Origin: Spirosoma sp.
GTDB taxonomy: Bacteria > Bacteroidota > Bacteroidia > Cytophagales > Spirosomataceae
Assembly: GCA_028288385.1 (NCBI GenBank)
Contig: JAQBNX010000533.1
Span: forward strand, 1-6,335
Reading direction: 5' to 3'
Length of the DNA stretch: 6,335 nucleotides
Below are positions 5,179 to 6,335 of the stretch, one piece after another. Made by a program: the position numbers and the translations under genes. Each line of letters begins with the position of its first letter. Position 1 is the stretch's first letter. The notes under the pieces are model-generated. The model worked only from the letters and a program-made list of their open reading frames with translations, made no database searches and was not told the DNA's origin.

Positions 5179-6335
5179 TTGGGGCGAGGAACACCGGCCA
5201 GACCCGTAGCCGGGTTAATGGCCATCAGCGAGAGTGGTACACTAACCTTTGTTTGAGTAGCAATGGCTTTGGTCGCCCGCAAAAACAGGTTGCCATGCCC
5301 ATCTACATCGTCCACAACAGCATAAAGAGCATCGCCGGCTTTAAGTTGATCTTCCCCAATCTGCACATCTTCGGTAAGCGCAAAAGTCCAGCTCTGGCCA
5401 ATTTTTGGCTGACCGGCCCGCACAAGTTTAGCCGCTACGTCGCCCATAAATATAGCCGTTGAAGCTGATTTTTTTTTGAGCAGTTCGGTCAGTACGCTAT
5501 CCATCATACTCACCTCACTGGTCGCCCTGTACAGCGATTCGACTGGAACGCCTGCTGGTTCGGGTTCATCCTCGCGGAGCCAGCCCATACGTCGGGCCTG
5601 TTCACGCTCCTGGCTGTAGGCATCCCCCGCCGACGCCAGCATGACTCCTGCGGGTGCTGCGCCTAGGCCGTAAGTCGGGTTGGTAAAGAGTTCTTTCATG
5701 GCCAGAATCCGGTAGAGATAATAACCTGTTTCAGAATTCATGCGCATAGCGTAATAATCGCGGTGTCCCGACCGAACAATTTTCCGCTGCACCATCCCGA
5801 CACCTCCATTGTAGGCAGCCGCGACCAGGGTCCAGGAGCCCAACTGGCGATAGAGATCTTTAAGGTATCTGCTGGCCGCTTCAGACGATTTACGAAGGTC
5901 CATGCGCTCATCATTGCCCGGCGAAATGGACAGGCCCATGTCCCGGGCCGTTTCGTCCATAAATTGCCAGTAGCCAACAGCCCCCGCCGACGAAACAGCA
6001 TCAGCTTTCCAGGCGCTCTCAATGAGGGGCAGGTACTTGAAGTCGTTGGGAATGTTGTGCTTTTGAAGAATAGGCTCGATCACCGCAAAAAAGGGCGCCG
6101 AACGGGCTTTTAATGCATTCAGATGACGCGCATAGCCCGAACTGCTGGCCAGCGCAAATGCGAGTTTCGTCGATACGTCTCCCTGTTCAGTCGGAACAAT
6201 CTCCCCGGAGAAATGAAGCCGGGCCGGACCAGCCACCGGCCGTTTTGATGCAGCCAGCACCGAATTTTTTTTCAAGTGCGTGGTTTTTTTCTGGGCGAAA
6301 ATAACCTGACCGGTTAGCAACGTACTTAAAATCAA
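5139..6335 (-). CDS. Lytic transglycosylase (MltD-like SLT domain) with TraM-like C-terminal domain, 5' end outside window
   Basis: The protein should cleave the glycan strands of peptidoglycan in the periplasm. Residues are numbered from the first in-window codon at 6335, a TTG that is probably internal: the visible segment is a signal-peptide core ending V-I-F-A-Q (11-15) without a charged n-region, so the true start likely lies just outside the window. The SLT domain spans about 80-215. The catalytic glutamate is expected at E106 in L-I-E-S (104-107), followed by G-A-V-G-Y-W-Q-F-M (118-126), A-A-Y-N-G-G (173-178) and E-T-G-Y-Y-L-Y (202-208). The pattern fits family 1 membrane-bound MltD-like enzymes. 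MltD usually carries LysM repeats, and none is seen. Instead residues about 290-398 hold a beta-rich region, with L-T-E-D-V-Q-I-G (320-327) and V-P-L-S-L (366-370), resembling the C-terminal part of conjugative TraM. Three poly-A tracts (7, 8 and 9 A) lie in the reading frame. The mature enzyme is probably periplasmic or outer-membrane associated. Confidence 0.9.
   Translation of the reverse strand: MILSTLLTGQVIFAQKKTTHLKKNSVLAASKRPVAGPARLHFSGEIVPTEQGDVSTKLAFALASSSGYARHLNALKARSAPFFAVIEPILQKHNIPNDFKYLPLIESAWKADAVSSAGAVGYWQFMDETARDMGLSISPGNDERMDLRKSSEAASRYLKDLYRQLGSWTLVAAAYNGGVGMVQRKIVRSGHRDYYAMRMNSETGYYLYRILAMKELFTNPTYGLGAAPAGVMLASAGDAYSQEREQARRMGWLREDEPEPAGVPVESLYRATSEVSMMDSVLTELLKKKSASTAIFMGDVAAKLVRAGQPKIGQSWTFALTEDVQIGEDQLKAGDALYAVVDDVDGHGNLFLRATKAIATQTKVSVPLSLMAINPATGLAGVPRPKTVKAGWLVQWKL

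Noticed and set aside
5469..5477. A run of nine T on the plus strand as a terminator for the receptor-lipoprotein operon
   Set aside because: It is over 330 bp past the lipoprotein stop, has only a 3-bp AGC/GCT pairing before it, and is fully explained as three AAA lysine codons of the transglycosylase.
5763..6304. Plus-strand open frames opposite the transglycosylase gene
   Set aside because: They are antisense to the conserved SLT catalytic region and have no independent support.

Overview
The window looks like chromosomal DNA from a Bacteroidota species, most likely of the Cytophagales (Spirosoma-like). Three things point that way. There is a TonB-dependent receptor with an N-terminal carboxypeptidase-regulatory-like domain followed by a DUF4249-type lipoprotein. 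Start codons lack Shine-Dalgarno sequences. The protein sequences have a typical Bacteroidota flavour. This assignment rests on reading the sequence, not on a database match.

Layout from left to right: (1) The first 31 codons of a leftward gene (1-95) encode a secreted protein whose mature N-terminus resembles Bacteroidota penicillin-acylase family enzymes. (2) A 242-bp divergent intergenic region (96-337). (3) A complete class I photolyase gene, phr-like, on + (338-1663), with all core FAD, substrate and Trp-triad residues present. (4) An 80-bp gap with a probable weak terminator and a candidate promoter. (5) A two-gene rightward operon: a TonB-dependent outer-membrane receptor (1744-4104) and a DUF4249-like lipoprotein (4104-5135), whose stop and start codons share one base. 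(6) A convergent leftward lytic transglycosylase gene (5139-6335, 5' end outside the window), separated from the lipoprotein gene by 3 bp.

Functionally, the photolyase repairs UV-induced pyrimidine dimers in the cytoplasm and stands alone. The receptor and lipoprotein probably form an outer-membrane uptake complex for an unknown substrate. No nearby gene reveals that substrate, and no STN domain, sigma factor or anti-sigma gene is visible. The transglycosylase cleaves peptidoglycan in the periplasm. Its C-terminal part is not LysM; by eye it resembles the C-terminal domain of Bacteroidota conjugative-transposon TraM proteins, which is the most unusual feature here.

I see no tRNA, rRNA, insertion sequence, CRISPR array or phage gene. 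Most of the window is ordinary core or accessory genome. The points worth a second look are the transglycosylase fusion, the cysteine cluster in the lipoprotein, the inverted repeat across the convergent junction and the poly-A tracts in the transglycosylase gene.
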